64,000 nucleotides of DNA, taken from the NCBI RefSeq assembly GCF_002073975.1, contig NZ_CP020384.1, forward strand, positions 1,612,001-1,676,000, given 5' to 3'. Below are positions 11,966-21,339 of the stretch, piece after piece (positions within the stretch are counted from its first letter, which is position 1; each line of letters starts with the position of its first letter). The position numbers and the translations under genes were made by a program. The stretch comes from Rhodovulum sp. MB263 (GTDB taxonomy: Bacteria; Pseudomonadota; Alphaproteobacteria; Rhodobacterales; Rhodobacteraceae). A model generated the notes under the pieces. It made no database searches and was not told where the DNA came from. It saw nothing but the letters and a program-made list of their open reading frames with translations.

Positions 11966-12003
11966 GGCCCCTCCGCGACCTGCCCGTCGCGGAGGGGCCT
12001 TTT
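11966..12003 (+). terminator. Rho-independent terminator of the suf operon
   Basis: A 14-bp perfect stem (GGCCCCTCCGCGAC against GTCGCGGAGGGGCC) with a 6-nt loop runs straight into TTTT. It lies 48 bp after the sufS stop and separates the suf operon from the lyase gene. Confidence 0.9.
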
Positions 12004-12118
12004 CCGTTCCGGGCTCCGGCCTGCGTGCCGGTTTGACGCAGTGCCAGTCCCGCCCCTCCGCGCGAAGCTCCGCGCCGCAACAGCGCGGCCGCGAGACCGG
12101 CCCGAGGAGGAAAGCCCC

Positions 12119-13567
12119 ATGCCCAATGTCCGTTTCTTCAGCGGCGAGACCGTCCCGCTCGAGATGCACAAGGTCCGCGTCGTCCAGAAGCTGACCCTGC
12201 CCGATATCGAGGCGCGTCTCGCGGCGATCACCGCGGCGGGCAACAACACGTTCCTGCTTCAGAACAGGGACGTGTTCATGGACATGCTGACCGATAGCGG
12301 CGTCAATGCCATGAGCGACCGCCAGGTCGCGGCGATGATGCTGGCCGATGACAGCTATGCGGGATCGGCGACCTATACCCGGCTCGAGACCCGGCTGCGC
12401 GAGATCTTCGGGATGGATTTCATCCTGCCGGCCCATCAGGGCCGGGCCTGCGAGAACATCCTGGCGCAGGTGATGGTGACGCCGGGCTCGATCGTACCGA
12501 TGAACTATCACTTCACCACCACCAAGGCGCATATCGTGCTGAATGGCGGCCGCGTCGAGGAGATCATCCATGCCCGCGGCCTCGAGGTCACCTCGGACGA
12601 GCCGTTCAAGGGCGACATGGATGTCGCGGCACTGGAACGGCTGGTGGCCGAACATGGCGCAGAGCGCATCGCCTTTGTCCGGGTCGAGGCGGGCACCAAC
12701 CTGATCGGCGGCCAGCCGGTCTCGCTTGCCAACCTTCGCGAGGTGCGCGCGGCCTGCGACCGGCACGGGCTGACGCTGGTCTATGACGCGAGCCTGATGG
12801 CCGACAACCTCTACTTCCTCAAGACCCGCGAGGCCGCCTGCCGCGATCTGTCGATCCGCGAGATCACCCGCCAGATCGCCGATCTCTGCGATGTGCTCTA
12901 TTTCTCGGCCCGCAAGCTTGGCTGTGCGCGCGGCGGCGCGATCTGCGTACGGGACGAGGCGCTTTACAACCGGATGCGGGGGCTCGTGCCGCTTTACGAG
13001 GGCTTCCTGACCTATGGCGGCATGTCGGTGCGCGAGATCGAGGCGCTGACCGTCGGGCTCGACGAGACCATGGACGAGGACATGATCTCGCAGGGGCCGC
13101 AATTCATCGCCTACATGGTCGGTGAGCTCGACCGCCGCGGCATTCCGGTGATCACGCCGGCGGGCGGGCTTGGCTGCCATATCGACGCGATGCGCTTTCT
13201 CGATCACGTGCCGCAGCCGCACTATTCGGCGGGCGCGCTGGCTTCGGCGCTTTATATCGCGTCGGGCGTGCGCGGGATGGAGCGCGGCACCATGTCCGAG
13301 CAGCGCGCCCCCGACGGCACCGAGCCGCTGGCCAATATGGAGCTGGTGCGACTCGCCATGCCGCGCCGGGTCTTCACCCTGTCGCAGGTCAAATACGCCA
13401 TCGACCGGATCGACTGGCTCTGGCAGAACCGCAGGCTGGTGGGCGGGCTGACCTTCGTCGAGGAACCCGATATCCTGCGCTTCTTCTACGGCCGTCTGGC
13501 GCCGGTCTCGGACTGGCAGGAACGGTTGGTGGCGAAGTTCAGGGCCGATTTCGGCGACAGCCTCTGA
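12119..13567 (+). CDS. Tyrosine phenol-lyase / tryptophanase family beta-eliminating lyase
   Basis: 482-residue PLP enzyme of the beta-eliminating lyase family, which splits tyrosine or tryptophan to phenol or indole, pyruvate and ammonia. PLP lysine is Lys266 in YFSARKLG, and Asp223 pairs with the ring nitrogen. Thr133 (HFTTTK) and Arg389 (MERG) match tyrosine phenol-lyase (Thr124, Arg381) better than tryptophanase (Asp, Ile). Arg416/417 (PRRVFT) would bind the carboxylate. The arginine that contacts the PLP hydroxyl in TPL (DATR) is Leu226 here (DASL). So the family is certain but the substrate is not. A good ribosome site (gaggagg) sets the start. Confidence 0.85.
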   Translation: MPNVRFFSGETVPLEMHKVRVVQKLTLPDIEARLAAITAAGNNTFLLQNRDVFMDMLTDSGVNAMSDRQVAAMMLADDSYAGSATYTRLETRLREIFGMDFILPAHQGRACENILAQVMVTPGSIVPMNYHFTTTKAHIVLNGGRVEEIIHARGLEVTSDEPFKGDMDVAALERLVAEHGAERIAFVRVEAGTNLIGGQPVSLANLREVRAACDRHGLTLVYDASLMADNLYFLKTREAACRDLSIREITRQIADLCDVLYFSARKLGCARGGAICVRDEALYNRMRGLVPLYEGFLTYGGMSVREIEALTVGLDETMDEDMISQGPQFIAYMVGELDRRGIPVITPAGGLGCHIDAMRFLDHVPQPHYSAGALASALYIASGVRGMERGTMSEQRAPDGTEPLANMELVRLAMPRRVFTLSQVKYAIDRIDWLWQNRRLVGGLTFVEEPDILRFFYGRLAPVSDWQERLVAKFRADFGDSL

Positions 13568-13721
13568 GCGCGATCCGGCGGGCGTCTCGCCGGGAAGCCG
13601 TGCCCCCGTGCCGCCCTCGATCTAGCGGCCTGCCCGGCGAAGCGCCCAGATCGGCGCGGGTCCCGCCCTTGCCCGTGGCGCGCGGGGGCGGCAAAGTCGG
13701 GCCGCCATCAGGGAGGAAGCG

Positions 13722-14186
13722 ATGCAGCGCATCACGATCACCATCGAGGACGAGCTGTTGCAGGCGCTCGACGCCGTAATGGAGCGCTCGGGCGCGTCGA
13801 ACCGCTCGGAGGCGCTGCGCGATCTGATCCGGCGCGGGCTGGCCAAGGACGCTCCCGAAGACGCCGAATGCGTGGGGGTCGTGACCTATGCGCTCGACCC
13901 GGCGCAGCGCGATCTGGGCCGGCTGGTGCCCGAGAGCCGCCAGCAGCATCATGACGCGGCGATCGCGGCCCTGTCGGTGCCGCTCGATCATCACGCCGCG
14001 GTCGAGGTGGCGGTGATGCGGGGGACGGTGGGCTCGGTCCAGGCCTATGCCAACAGCCTCTTTCTGCAGCGCGGGGTGCGGCATGGCCGGACCGCGCTGA
14101 TCCCGGTCCGGACCGAGGTCGAGTTCCATTTGCATGGCGAGCGGGCCCATACCCATGATCACCTCAGGGTGCTGGACCGGTTCTGA
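13722..14186 (+). CDS. NikR-like ribbon-helix-helix regulator without the nickel ligands
   Basis: 154 residues: an N-terminal ribbon-helix-helix (MQRITITIEDELLQALDAVMERSGASNRSEALRDLIRRGL), then an ACT-like NikR C-terminal domain with the conserved QRGVRHG motif. NikR represses nickel uptake when Ni binds His76, His87, His89 and Cys95 (E. coli numbering). Aligning through HHD, these become Gln74, Ser85, Pro87 and Ala93, so none is kept. The C-terminus instead carries a histidine cluster (HLHGERAHTHDH). No nickel transporter lies nearby; the gene follows the lyase. The effector may differ from nickel. Confidence 0.8.
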   Translation: MQRITITIEDELLQALDAVMERSGASNRSEALRDLIRRGLAKDAPEDAECVGVVTYALDPAQRDLGRLVPESRQQHHDAAIAALSVPLDHHAAVEVAVMRGTVGSVQAYANSLFLQRGVRHGRTALIPVRTEVEFHLHGERAHTHDHLRVLDRF

Positions 14187-14929
14187 GCCGCGATCCGCAG
14201 CGCGCCCGGCAGACCTGCCGGCGCGGGCAGGCTCTGCGCGGCCCGCCGCCCTACCGGTTGGGGGCAGAGTCTCCCGGCCAGCCTGCCTTTGCGGGGCTGT
14301 TGCCTCACCGGTATCCTTCCGGCGCGCCCGTCCTGTCTTCGCCCTCTATCCGGGCCATGTCCGTTCCCCGGCGCCGGCGCGGGCAGGCTCTGCACGATTG
14401 CGGCGCTTCGAGGCCGTCGCTCCGGTCCGATCCCGAGACAGCGGAGCTCTGTCGGGCAGGCCGCCACCCCGGGACGCCCGGTTTTCCGGCATCTTGCCGG
14501 GATGGGGCTGACGAAGGCCCGGCCAAGGGCGCCTGTCGCGGAGGCTGTCGCGGAGGCTGTCGCGCGGAAAAGACGGAAAAGGCCGCCCATCTGATCGGGG
14601 TGCCGCAGATCGGGAGCGCGGCCGGCGCTCTCTTGCGCGACCCGGAAGTCACGCCCGCGACCGGTCCTCTGTCTATGGGGCCGGGCGGGCGCACAGGCGG
14701 GTATATCCTGAGTGCTCCGGAGCGGTTTCGAACGGGCTGAGCACATCCGGAGCCCGGTCATGTCAGAGGGGGCACCGGAGCGCTCGGATTTGCGCGGTGC
14801 CGCAGAACCGCAGCGCCCGCCGGTCCGTGGCTTTGATCCGGCCTTCGGGCGCAACGCCCGCGCCGGATCGGCTGCATGCTTCTCGATCCCGCAGCGCCAC
14901 GGTGCTGCGCGGGCTGACCGGACGACGCC
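14187..14929 (+). other. Gene-free GC-rich stretch
   Basis: About 740 bp with no convincing coding region on either strand; the open frames are low-complexity Arg/Pro/Gly translations of GC-rich DNA. It contains a 12-bp tandem repeat (unit GCTGTCGCGGAG, about three copies near 14532-14567). No promoter or RNA gene was recognised. Confidence 0.5.
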
Positions 14930-15394
14930 TTACGCTCCGGGGGCCGCCGGGCTGCGGGCCCGGTCAGGCGCGTCGTTTTCCCCGCAGAGATCTTCGATCA
15001 GGATGAACCGCTCCCAGAGGATCTGCAGATCGGGGGAGAATCCGCCATTGCGCTCGAAATAGCTGCCATGTCCTTTGCGCCAGCCTTCAAGGCTGTCATC
15101 CTCGCCTTCGGCCAGCGCCATCGCTTCGGTCACCTCGTCGAAGCGGCATTGAACCAGCTCGACCGTTTCGATGACGAGGGCAGGCGTCCCGTCCCAGCTC
15201 AGCGCAATGTCCCGCCGCCCGATCGCCGGCATGGGCTCACCGTTCTCGTAATCGCGCAAGGCACCGCAGGTCGCCGTTTTCTTCCCCGAGCGCACCAGCG
15301 AGAGCAGGGTCTCGGACGAGGCGGCGCTGTCCCCGAACCGGAAGGTCTCGGCCGTAGGATAGCGCTGCTTCAGCGCGTCGGAAATTCTGAACAT
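14930..15394 (-). CDS. ASCH domain protein
   Basis: 154-residue protein with the ASCH/PUA-like pattern: SLVRSGKKTATCGALRDYENGEPMPAIGRRDIAL, then ALVIETVELVQCRFDEVTEAMALAEGEDDSLEGWRKGH and FSPDLQILWERFILI. ASCH proteins are thought to bind RNA; relatives include YqfB amidohydrolase. I start at MFRISDALKQRYP, where similarity begins, since the upstream in-frame residues are low-complexity. It stands alone next to mobile-element debris. Confidence 0.8.
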   Translation of the reverse strand: MFRISDALKQRYPTAETFRFGDSAASSETLLSLVRSGKKTATCGALRDYENGEPMPAIGRRDIALSWDGTPALVIETVELVQCRFDEVTEAMALAEGEDDSLEGWRKGHGSYFERNGGFSPDLQILWERFILIEDLCGENDAPDRARSPAAPGA

Positions 15395-15744
15395 GGCGCG
15401 TGCGCCCCTCCTGGCTTCCAGAGCCCTGCATGATCTTGCGCCCCGGTTCTCCGGCTCGAAGAACAGCTCGGGCCGGGCGCCGCTCGACGCTAGCACGGAA
15501 GAGGGCAGACTGCCATTGCGAGGGGGCTGGCCGTCGATCGTGTCGAAAGAAACCGGCTTGCAGGATGCACTGGTCGCCGATCCGGTCTGGCTGGGTCGTG
15601 TTCCGACCCGCGGCGAAGCTGGTTCTCTTGCCCGCAGCGCAAGACAGGGTGGCGCCCGGTGCCCTCGATCTTCCGCGAGCAGATCGGGCCCTGTTGCGCG
15701 GATCGGCTGAGGGCCGGGGGGGCCCCTTTCCCGGGGCAGGATTT

Positions 15745-16316
15745 TCCCGCAGGCTCGGTGACGGATCTGCCGGGCACGGTGTCGCGGTTCAGAGCGGCGA
15801 TGCGGGCCTGACGTCGGCGACCTCGCGGTCGAGGTCCCGTGCCATGAGCCGCGGGCCCGGCACTGTTATGCGCCCATCTGCGTTTCGACGCGGCTGCGGC
15901 GCTGGTCTCCGCGCCATCGTCGCCAGAAGGTTCGGCCGGGATAATGCGCAGTACGCAGGGCCTCGTTTCGGGCCATGGCTCCGACGGTGACGGCCTTTCA
16001 GGCCCACGCGTTCTTGCGGGGAGGAATGACCGCGCCGGGCCCGGCGATGGCATCGTGGCATTTGCGGGTGTGATGGGCGTCATCTGCGTTCGCAGGCGCA
16101 GCGCTGCCGATCTGCCGGTGCGCCGGGATCCGGCAGAGCAGACCCGGGAATGCCGGCGCATCGCCGCTATGGCGCCCGGTGATCTCCATGGCCCGAACCT
16201 CCGGCCTTTCCTCGTCGATCCCGAGACGGATCTTGCGCCAGATGGGTCGCTTGGGGCCGCCAGGCTTGCGGGCGTGCCAAGCGACCTCGCCTCCTAGCTT
16301 TATGGCAGTGCCGTCG
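15745..16316 (-). pseudogene. Decayed IS5-family transposase
   Basis: Minus-strand fragments in shifting frames give the IS5-type transposase in order: LLIDGTAIKLGGEVAWHARK and GPKRPIWRKIRLGIDE, then GDAPAFPGLL, HTRKCHDAIA, IPPRKNA, LMARDLDREVADVR and IAALNRDTVPGRSVTEPAG. Several frameshifts and stops separate them and the N-terminal third is missing. It is related to the better-preserved transposase at 33063-34066. It ends directly against the integrase remnant. Confidence 0.8.
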
Positions 16317-16374
16317 ATCAGCAGGCGCAGCTGTTCCTTGGACTGCCGATAGCTCCCGTGCGGCGGGGGATCCT

Positions 16375-16950
16375 GTCGAGAGGTTTCTGATCCGCCATAA
16401 GGCCGCCCGGCCGCTGCACGGCCTCTATACGGGCGGCCGCAAGGATACGATCCTTGCCATGCATATCGACATGTCCAGCGTTTCCGGCGGCCATGTCGAC
16501 ACCGTGAACGGCATCCTCTACCGCAAGCCGATGGGCAAGGCCGAGACGAAGAAGCGGCAGCGTCCCGCCCGGCTGCCGCCGCGCTATCTCGCGAATCTCC
16601 GGCGCCAGGCTGCGAACGGGCGGCGATTCGTGGTCCAGGACTGCGACGGATACAGGGTCGGCGACATCCGGAAGGGCTGGGCGCGGGCGGTTCGGCTGGC
16701 CGAGGAGCTGGCGGCCGGGCAGGGGATAGAGATCGATCTCACCATGCCCGACGGCAAGGGCGGCCGGAAATACATCACGCCGCATGTCCTGAAGCACACG
16801 GCGATCACCTGGGCGGTGCAGCGCGGCGCGTTTCTTCCTGACGTTGCCTCATATTTTTCGACATCTCTGGAAACCATCGAGCGCGTCTACTGGCATCACA
16901 GCCCCGACCACCAGAGGAGTGCCGTCGAGGCGATGGATCGCAGGAAATGA
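16375..16950 (+). pseudogene. Tyrosine integrase, C-terminal catalytic remnant
   Basis: C-terminal half of a phage-type tyrosine recombinase. In frame upstream of the first ATG, RFLIRHKAARPLHGLYTGGRKDTIL gives the first catalytic arginine. HVLKHTAITW and the TIERVYWHHSPDHQRSAVEAM end give the histidine/lysine box and the tyrosine nucleophile. The N-terminal arm-binding and core-binding domains are missing, cut off near the IS5 remnant. Its 3' end points at the tRNA-Arg fragment 84 bp away, as expected for an integrase next to its attachment site. A sister remnant lies at 31183-31245. Confidence 0.8.
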
Positions 16951-17033
16951 GGCCCGAAAACCCCTGTCTGGGACTGGAGCGGGACTTCTCGAAACGGACA
17001 GCGCCGCGAAACTTCTGTAACTATCTGATTTTT

Positions 17034-17084
17034 ATGGCGCACCCGAGAGGATTCGAACCTCTGGCCTCTGCCTTCGGAGGGCAG
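17034..17084 (-). repeat. att copy 1: 3' portion of tRNA-Arg
   Basis: 51 bp identical to the 3' part of the intact tRNA-Arg(CCG) at 46667-46743, from the encoded CCA through the T arm to the anticodon stem-loop. The sequence then diverges completely, so this is no working tRNA but an attachment-site duplication left by integration. It marks the left end of island 1. Confidence 0.9.
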
Positions 17085-17160
17085 AGGGAGCGCGAATATT
17101 CGTGTTAAATTCCTCAAATGTTCTTTATTTGTATCCATTTCGCGCCGTGTCATTTGACGC

Positions 17161-17182
17161 AAACCGCACCGAAACCGCACCG
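17161..17182. repeat. Tandem 11-bp repeat, putative integrase arm sites (left)
   Basis: Two perfect head-to-tail copies of AAACCGCACCG lie 76 bp inside the left att core. The same pair, with one mismatch, occurs 48 bp from the right att core. Location and arrangement fit arm-type binding sites of a tyrosine integrase. Confidence 0.6.
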
Positions 17183-17294
17183 GAGCTTTCCAAAGTAGAC
17201 GTATGAAAAGAGGCTCGGCACTGTGATTGGGTGGAACGATGGGCAAATATGCACTAATACGCGTCACGAATGATGCGCAGTATATTTTGCGAGG

Positions 17295-19787
17295 ATGATC
17301 ATGGGCATCCTTGATTGGCCGGGAAAGAGCGCTTCGATAAGCGGTTCGAGGCCACATCCCGCAGCTTATCATATGCTTGACGTGGCTGCGGTTTTTGAAC
17401 GTATGATCGAACCTTTCGGATTGAACAGTAGACTTCGCGATGCTTTGGTTCTGCTCTCGGCCCTGCATGATCTTGGCAAGATCAGCGACAGTTTTCGGTG
17501 CATGCTCGAGAAACGGGCGCCTCAAAGGTTCCGCCACTGGCAATTGACCGAGGTGCTGCTTTACGAATTCGATCCTATTCTGGCCGGGCATCTGGGCGGC
17601 ACCCCGTGGGTTCGTCAATTACTATATGCATCTGTTTCGGGGCATCATGGTCGCCCGTCCAAGCTCGATCTGGGCGGTCTTGGCTATCCAGGTCGGCGTT
17701 CCCGCGACTACCGGCTTGCTCTTGCTGCAATCGGTAGCGCAGAAGTCGATGCCGCCACGACCCTTTCGCGGCTTTGCGAGCTCTGGCCGGACTCTTCACT
17801 TGATGAAGTGACGGAAGATCACGCCGTCACATTGTCTTGGTGGTTGCCCGGAATTTGCACCGCTGCCGACTGGGTCGGGTCGAATGCAAGATGGTTCCAG
17901 CCCCAGGCGGAGATTACCAGTCTCAAGGAATACCTAGACGGAACGCGCAGAGTCGCAGTCGACGCGGTGCGAGGGGCTGGTCTGTCCGGCGCGCTGACGA
18001 GGGACGTGCGGTTGTTCGACTTCGCGTTGCGTCCGATGCAGACCGCCTGTGCCGAGGTTCCGATGATCGAGGGCCCGATGCTGGCTGTGATCGAGGATGA
18101 GACCGGCGCCGGGAAGACCGAAGCGGCACTTCTGCTGGCGCAGAGAATGCTGCTGGCGGGCAAGGGGCGGGGAATGTTTGTCGCCCTGCCGACCATGGCA
18201 ACGGCGGATGCGATGTTTCGGCGTGCGGCAGATGTCGTCGGGAAAATGTTTGGCAAGGACGCGTCGCTCACGCTGGCTCATGGTCGGGCAGGGTTGTCCG
18301 TTGCTTTCCGTGACATTGTGAATTCGACTGCCCGTAGCGAAGATGACGCCACTTGCTCGGACTGGCTTGCCGAAAGCCGACGACGGGCATTGCTGGCCGA
18401 TGTGGGGGTGGGGACCATCGACCAGGCGCTCCTTTCGGTTTTGCCCGTAAAGTTTCAGGCCCTGCGCCATTTCGGGCTGTCTTCGAAGATCCTCATCGTG
18501 GATGAGGTGCATGAGTTGGGCGAGCCGTATATCGGTGCCGAGCTGGAGGCTCTTTTGCGTATGCATCGCGCGGTCGGCGGATCTGCGATCTTGCTGACGG
18601 CCACGCTTCCAATGGCGCAAAGGGCGCGGCTTCTGTCGATCTATGGAGGCCTCTCGGACAGTCCTGCCTATCCGGCGCTGACGGTCGCGGGAGGTGTCGC
18701 TAGGACCGACCTGCCACAAGCGACGGGTCCTAAGGGAGCGGTACAAGTCGTGCGGCTGGCCAATCAAGATGATGCTGTCGCGATTTTGGCCGAACGTGCC
18801 GGTCGGGGAAGCGCCTGTGTCTGGGTGCGCAATGCGGTGGACGATGCCATTTCGGCCGTCGAGTTGCTGCGATCGAGAGGCATCGAAGCCCGCTTGATAC
18901 ATGCGCGCTTTGCGCTTTCTGACCGCAAGCGGATCGAGGCTGAGATACTGGCACGGGCTGGCAAGGCGGGCGTCGACCGCTCTGGGTTCGTTCTTGTCGG
19001 AACGCAGGTTCTCGAGGCTTCGCTCGATCTCGATTTCGACGTGATGGTATCCGATCTGGCCCCGATGGCCGCATTGGTTCAGCGGGCTGGACGGCTGTGG
19101 CGACATATGGATCTCCGGCCTCGGGCTGAGCGCCCGGTTCCAGCCGCGATCTTGCATGTCCTGTCCCCAGATCCCGGGGAAGTCACCAGCGATCGCTGGT
19201 TGCAATCCGTTCTCGACCGGGGTGCCTATGTTTATCCTGTCGCCGATCAGTGGCGCACGGCTAAGGTCTTGTTTGACGCGGGGCGGATAGAGGCGCCTTC
19301 CGGTCTGCGAACGCTCATCGAGGCGGTGCATGGGAAGGAGCCCATTCCTGCCCCCGATGTTTTGAGCGACGCCGAAACCGCAGCGGATGGGAAGGGGGCT
19401 GCAGCTCGCGGACATGCGGCGCAGAATATCGTCGAACTGGAGGCGGGCTATCGCATGGGCGGGCAGGCCAATGACGATGCCATTTATCCGACGCGCCTCG
19501 GAGAGGAGCAACGCGTTCTGGTCTTGGCCCGCTGGGAGGATGGCAGGCTTGTTCCATGGTCGGTCGACATGTTCGAAGCTTGGGCGCTGTCCGAGGTCTC
19601 GGCGCGCCGCTCTCGCCTCGACGCACTGCCTCTTCCGGATCAGTCCGCTCCGGAGATCATGGCGATCACACGGGATTGGCCGGACTGGAAGCGTGCCGAG
19701 CAGCGCTTGTGCCCCGTTGCGGAAGACGGACATATCTGCGCGGGCCTGCGATACGATGAAAGACTTGGGCTGATCTTTGGGAAATAG
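17295..19787 (+). CDS. cas3: CRISPR-associated helicase-nuclease Cas3 (type I-E)
   Basis: 830 residues. The N-terminal HD nuclease shows the HDLGK motif at residues 58-62 and GHHGRPS near residue 116. The superfamily 2 helicase follows, with EDETGAGKTEAAL (Walker A), DEVHELG (DExH box), LLTATLP and the motif VI stretch ALVQRAGRLWRH. Cas3 is recruited by Cascade bound to target DNA, which it unwinds and degrades. It is first in the locus, with a 91-bp gap before cas8e. A second ATG two codons in (MGILDWPGK) may be the true start. It appears intact. Confidence 0.96.
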   Translation: MIMGILDWPGKSASISGSRPHPAAYHMLDVAAVFERMIEPFGLNSRLRDALVLLSALHDLGKISDSFRCMLEKRAPQRFRHWQLTEVLLYEFDPILAGHLGGTPWVRQLLYASVSGHHGRPSKLDLGGLGYPGRRSRDYRLALAAIGSAEVDAATTLSRLCELWPDSSLDEVTEDHAVTLSWWLPGICTAADWVGSNARWFQPQAEITSLKEYLDGTRRVAVDAVRGAGLSGALTRDVRLFDFALRPMQTACAEVPMIEGPMLAVIEDETGAGKTEAALLLAQRMLLAGKGRGMFVALPTMATADAMFRRAADVVGKMFGKDASLTLAHGRAGLSVAFRDIVNSTARSEDDATCSDWLAESRRRALLADVGVGTIDQALLSVLPVKFQALRHFGLSSKILIVDEVHELGEPYIGAELEALLRMHRAVGGSAILLTATLPMAQRARLLSIYGGLSDSPAYPALTVAGGVARTDLPQATGPKGAVQVVRLANQDDAVAILAERAGRGSACVWVRNAVDDAISAVELLRSRGIEARLIHARFALSDRKRIEAEILARAGKAGVDRSGFVLVGTQVLEASLDLDFDVMVSDLAPMAALVQRAGRLWRHMDLRPRAERPVPAAILHVLSPDPGEVTSDRWLQSVLDRGAYVYPVADQWRTAKVLFDAGRIEAPSGLRTLIEAVHGKEPIPAPDVLSDAETAADGKGAAARGHAAQNIVELEAGYRMGGQANDDAIYPTRLGEEQRVLVLARWEDGRLVPWSVDMFEAWALSEVSARRSRLDALPLPDQSAPEIMAITRDWPDWKRAEQRLCPVAEDGHICAGLRYDERLGLIFGK

Positions 19788-19878
19788 CCACCAAGGTGGG
19801 CATTTAGCCCCATTTACAGGTGACGCGCCGAATGCTTGTCTGTTTCAGACTTCTCTGCAAACGGAGCTAATTTAAAGA

Positions 19879-21339
19879 GTGCTCAATCTGATCGAAGTCC
19901 CCTGGATTCCGGTTCTCTGCGAGGACGGCTCAAGACAGGTTGTTGCTCCCTGGCAAATAGCCGAGCCCGGCATCCTCCGCCCGGACTGGCCTCGTCCCGA
20001 TTTGAATTTGGCGTGCTATGAGCTTCTGATTGGCTTGGTTTTTCTAGCCGATCCGCCCGCGAACAACGGTGACTGGCAACGGCGCCTTGCGCCTGATCCG
20101 GATCGTTTGAAGGAAAAGCTGGCACGCTTTGCGGTGGCCTTCGATCTGTTGGGCGACGGGCCGAGGTTCTTGCAGGATCTGGCCCCTTTGGACGGGACGC
20201 CGAACCCGGTCGATATGCTGTTCATCGACAGCGCCGGGGCGAATACGGCGAAGAACAATGCCGATCTTATGGTGCATCGCGACCGCTATGGCATGCTCGA
20301 TCTGCCGCTGGCCGCCATGGCGCTTTACACTTTTCAGGCGCATGCGCCTTCGGGGGGCGCCGGCAACCGGACGTCGATGCGGGGCGGCGGCCCGTTGGTG
20401 ACTATGGTCGACCCGGGAGATGGGCTCTGGTCGCTGGTCTGGGCGAATGTGCCCTGCGGCAGGTCTTCCGATCCCGATATCCTGCCCTGGATGAAACCCA
20501 CCCGCCTGTCTGAGAAGGGCCAGAAGAGCCATCCGCCAGAGGGGCAGGTCTTTTCGGCTGAGGCCTTTTTTGGCATGCCGCGGCGGCTGCGGCTTGTCGG
20601 CTCCGGCGCGGGGATCGAGGGCGTCATCCAAAAGCCGTGGGGGGCGCACTACGCGTTGTGGAAGCATCCCTTGAGCCCATATTACCGGCTTAAGGCCGGT
20701 GCGGAATGGTTGCCCAAGCACCCGCGTCCCGGTCGGTTCGGCTATCGCAACTGGCTTGGGGTGATCGCGCGCGAGACCGGGAGCGAGAACAGTGAGTTGT
20801 CGCTGTCGCTTCGCGATTGGGGGCAGCGCGGGGGAGAGGCCTCGGTGATCGTTGCGGGCTGGGCGATGGACAACATGAAGCCGCGTGACTTTGTCCTGTC
20901 GGTTCAGCCCTTTCTCGACCTTCCCATTGCGGCCGAAGACATGCTGGTTGGATTGATCCTTGCCGCCGATGCGGCAGCTGTGGCGCTGCGCGGCGCGCTT
21001 GCAGCCGTGTTGTCAGAAGGCGACGCCCGGGAGGCTGCACGAGAGGCATTCTTTGCGGCAACCGAGGGCATGTTCCTCGATCACATTCAGGCAGTGAAAG
21101 CCGGGGGAAGCCCTTGCGCCGACTGGCTGAACGACCTGCGCAGGCAAGCCCTGAGCCAGTTCGATGCGCTCGCCATGCCCGGACTTGATCGAAGGGAAAG
21201 CGACCGGATCCGGGAGATTGTCGAGGCGCGGAAAACCTTGTCGGGCTGCTTTGCAGGCTACGGAAAGCAGGGGAAGGCTCTCTTCCAGCATCTCGGCATG
21301 GAGCCTCCGGTGAGGGGTAATACGAGGAAATCGGCATGA
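19879..21339 (+). CDS. cas8e: Cascade large subunit Cas8e (Cse1/CasA)
   Basis: 486 residues starting with GTG; the family start LNLIEVPWIPVLCEDG is diagnostic. It also shows the NPVDMLFIDSAGANTAKNNADLMVHRD loop and the C-terminal four-helix bundle. In Cascade this subunit recognises the PAM and recruits Cas3. It overlaps cas11e by 4 bp (ATGA). Confidence 0.95.
   Translation: MLNLIEVPWIPVLCEDGSRQVVAPWQIAEPGILRPDWPRPDLNLACYELLIGLVFLADPPANNGDWQRRLAPDPDRLKEKLARFAVAFDLLGDGPRFLQDLAPLDGTPNPVDMLFIDSAGANTAKNNADLMVHRDRYGMLDLPLAAMALYTFQAHAPSGGAGNRTSMRGGGPLVTMVDPGDGLWSLVWANVPCGRSSDPDILPWMKPTRLSEKGQKSHPPEGQVFSAEAFFGMPRRLRLVGSGAGIEGVIQKPWGAHYALWKHPLSPYYRLKAGAEWLPKHPRPGRFGYRNWLGVIARETGSENSELSLSLRDWGQRGGEASVIVAGWAMDNMKPRDFVLSVQPFLDLPIAAEDMLVGLILAADAAAVALRGALAAVLSEGDAREAAREAFFAATEGMFLDHIQAVKAGGSPCADWLNDLRRQALSQFDALAMPGLDRRESDRIREIVEARKTLSGCFAGYGKQGKALFQHLGMEPPVRGNTRKSA

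Noticed and set aside
14532-14567. 12-bp tandem repeats as a possible second CRISPR or regulatory array
   Set aside because: Only about three direct copies without spacers; simple tandem repeat.
17034-17100. A second tRNA-Arg gene
   Set aside because: Only the 3' part matches; the D arm and acceptor 5' strand are absent, so it is an att duplication. The same holds for 31321-31368.
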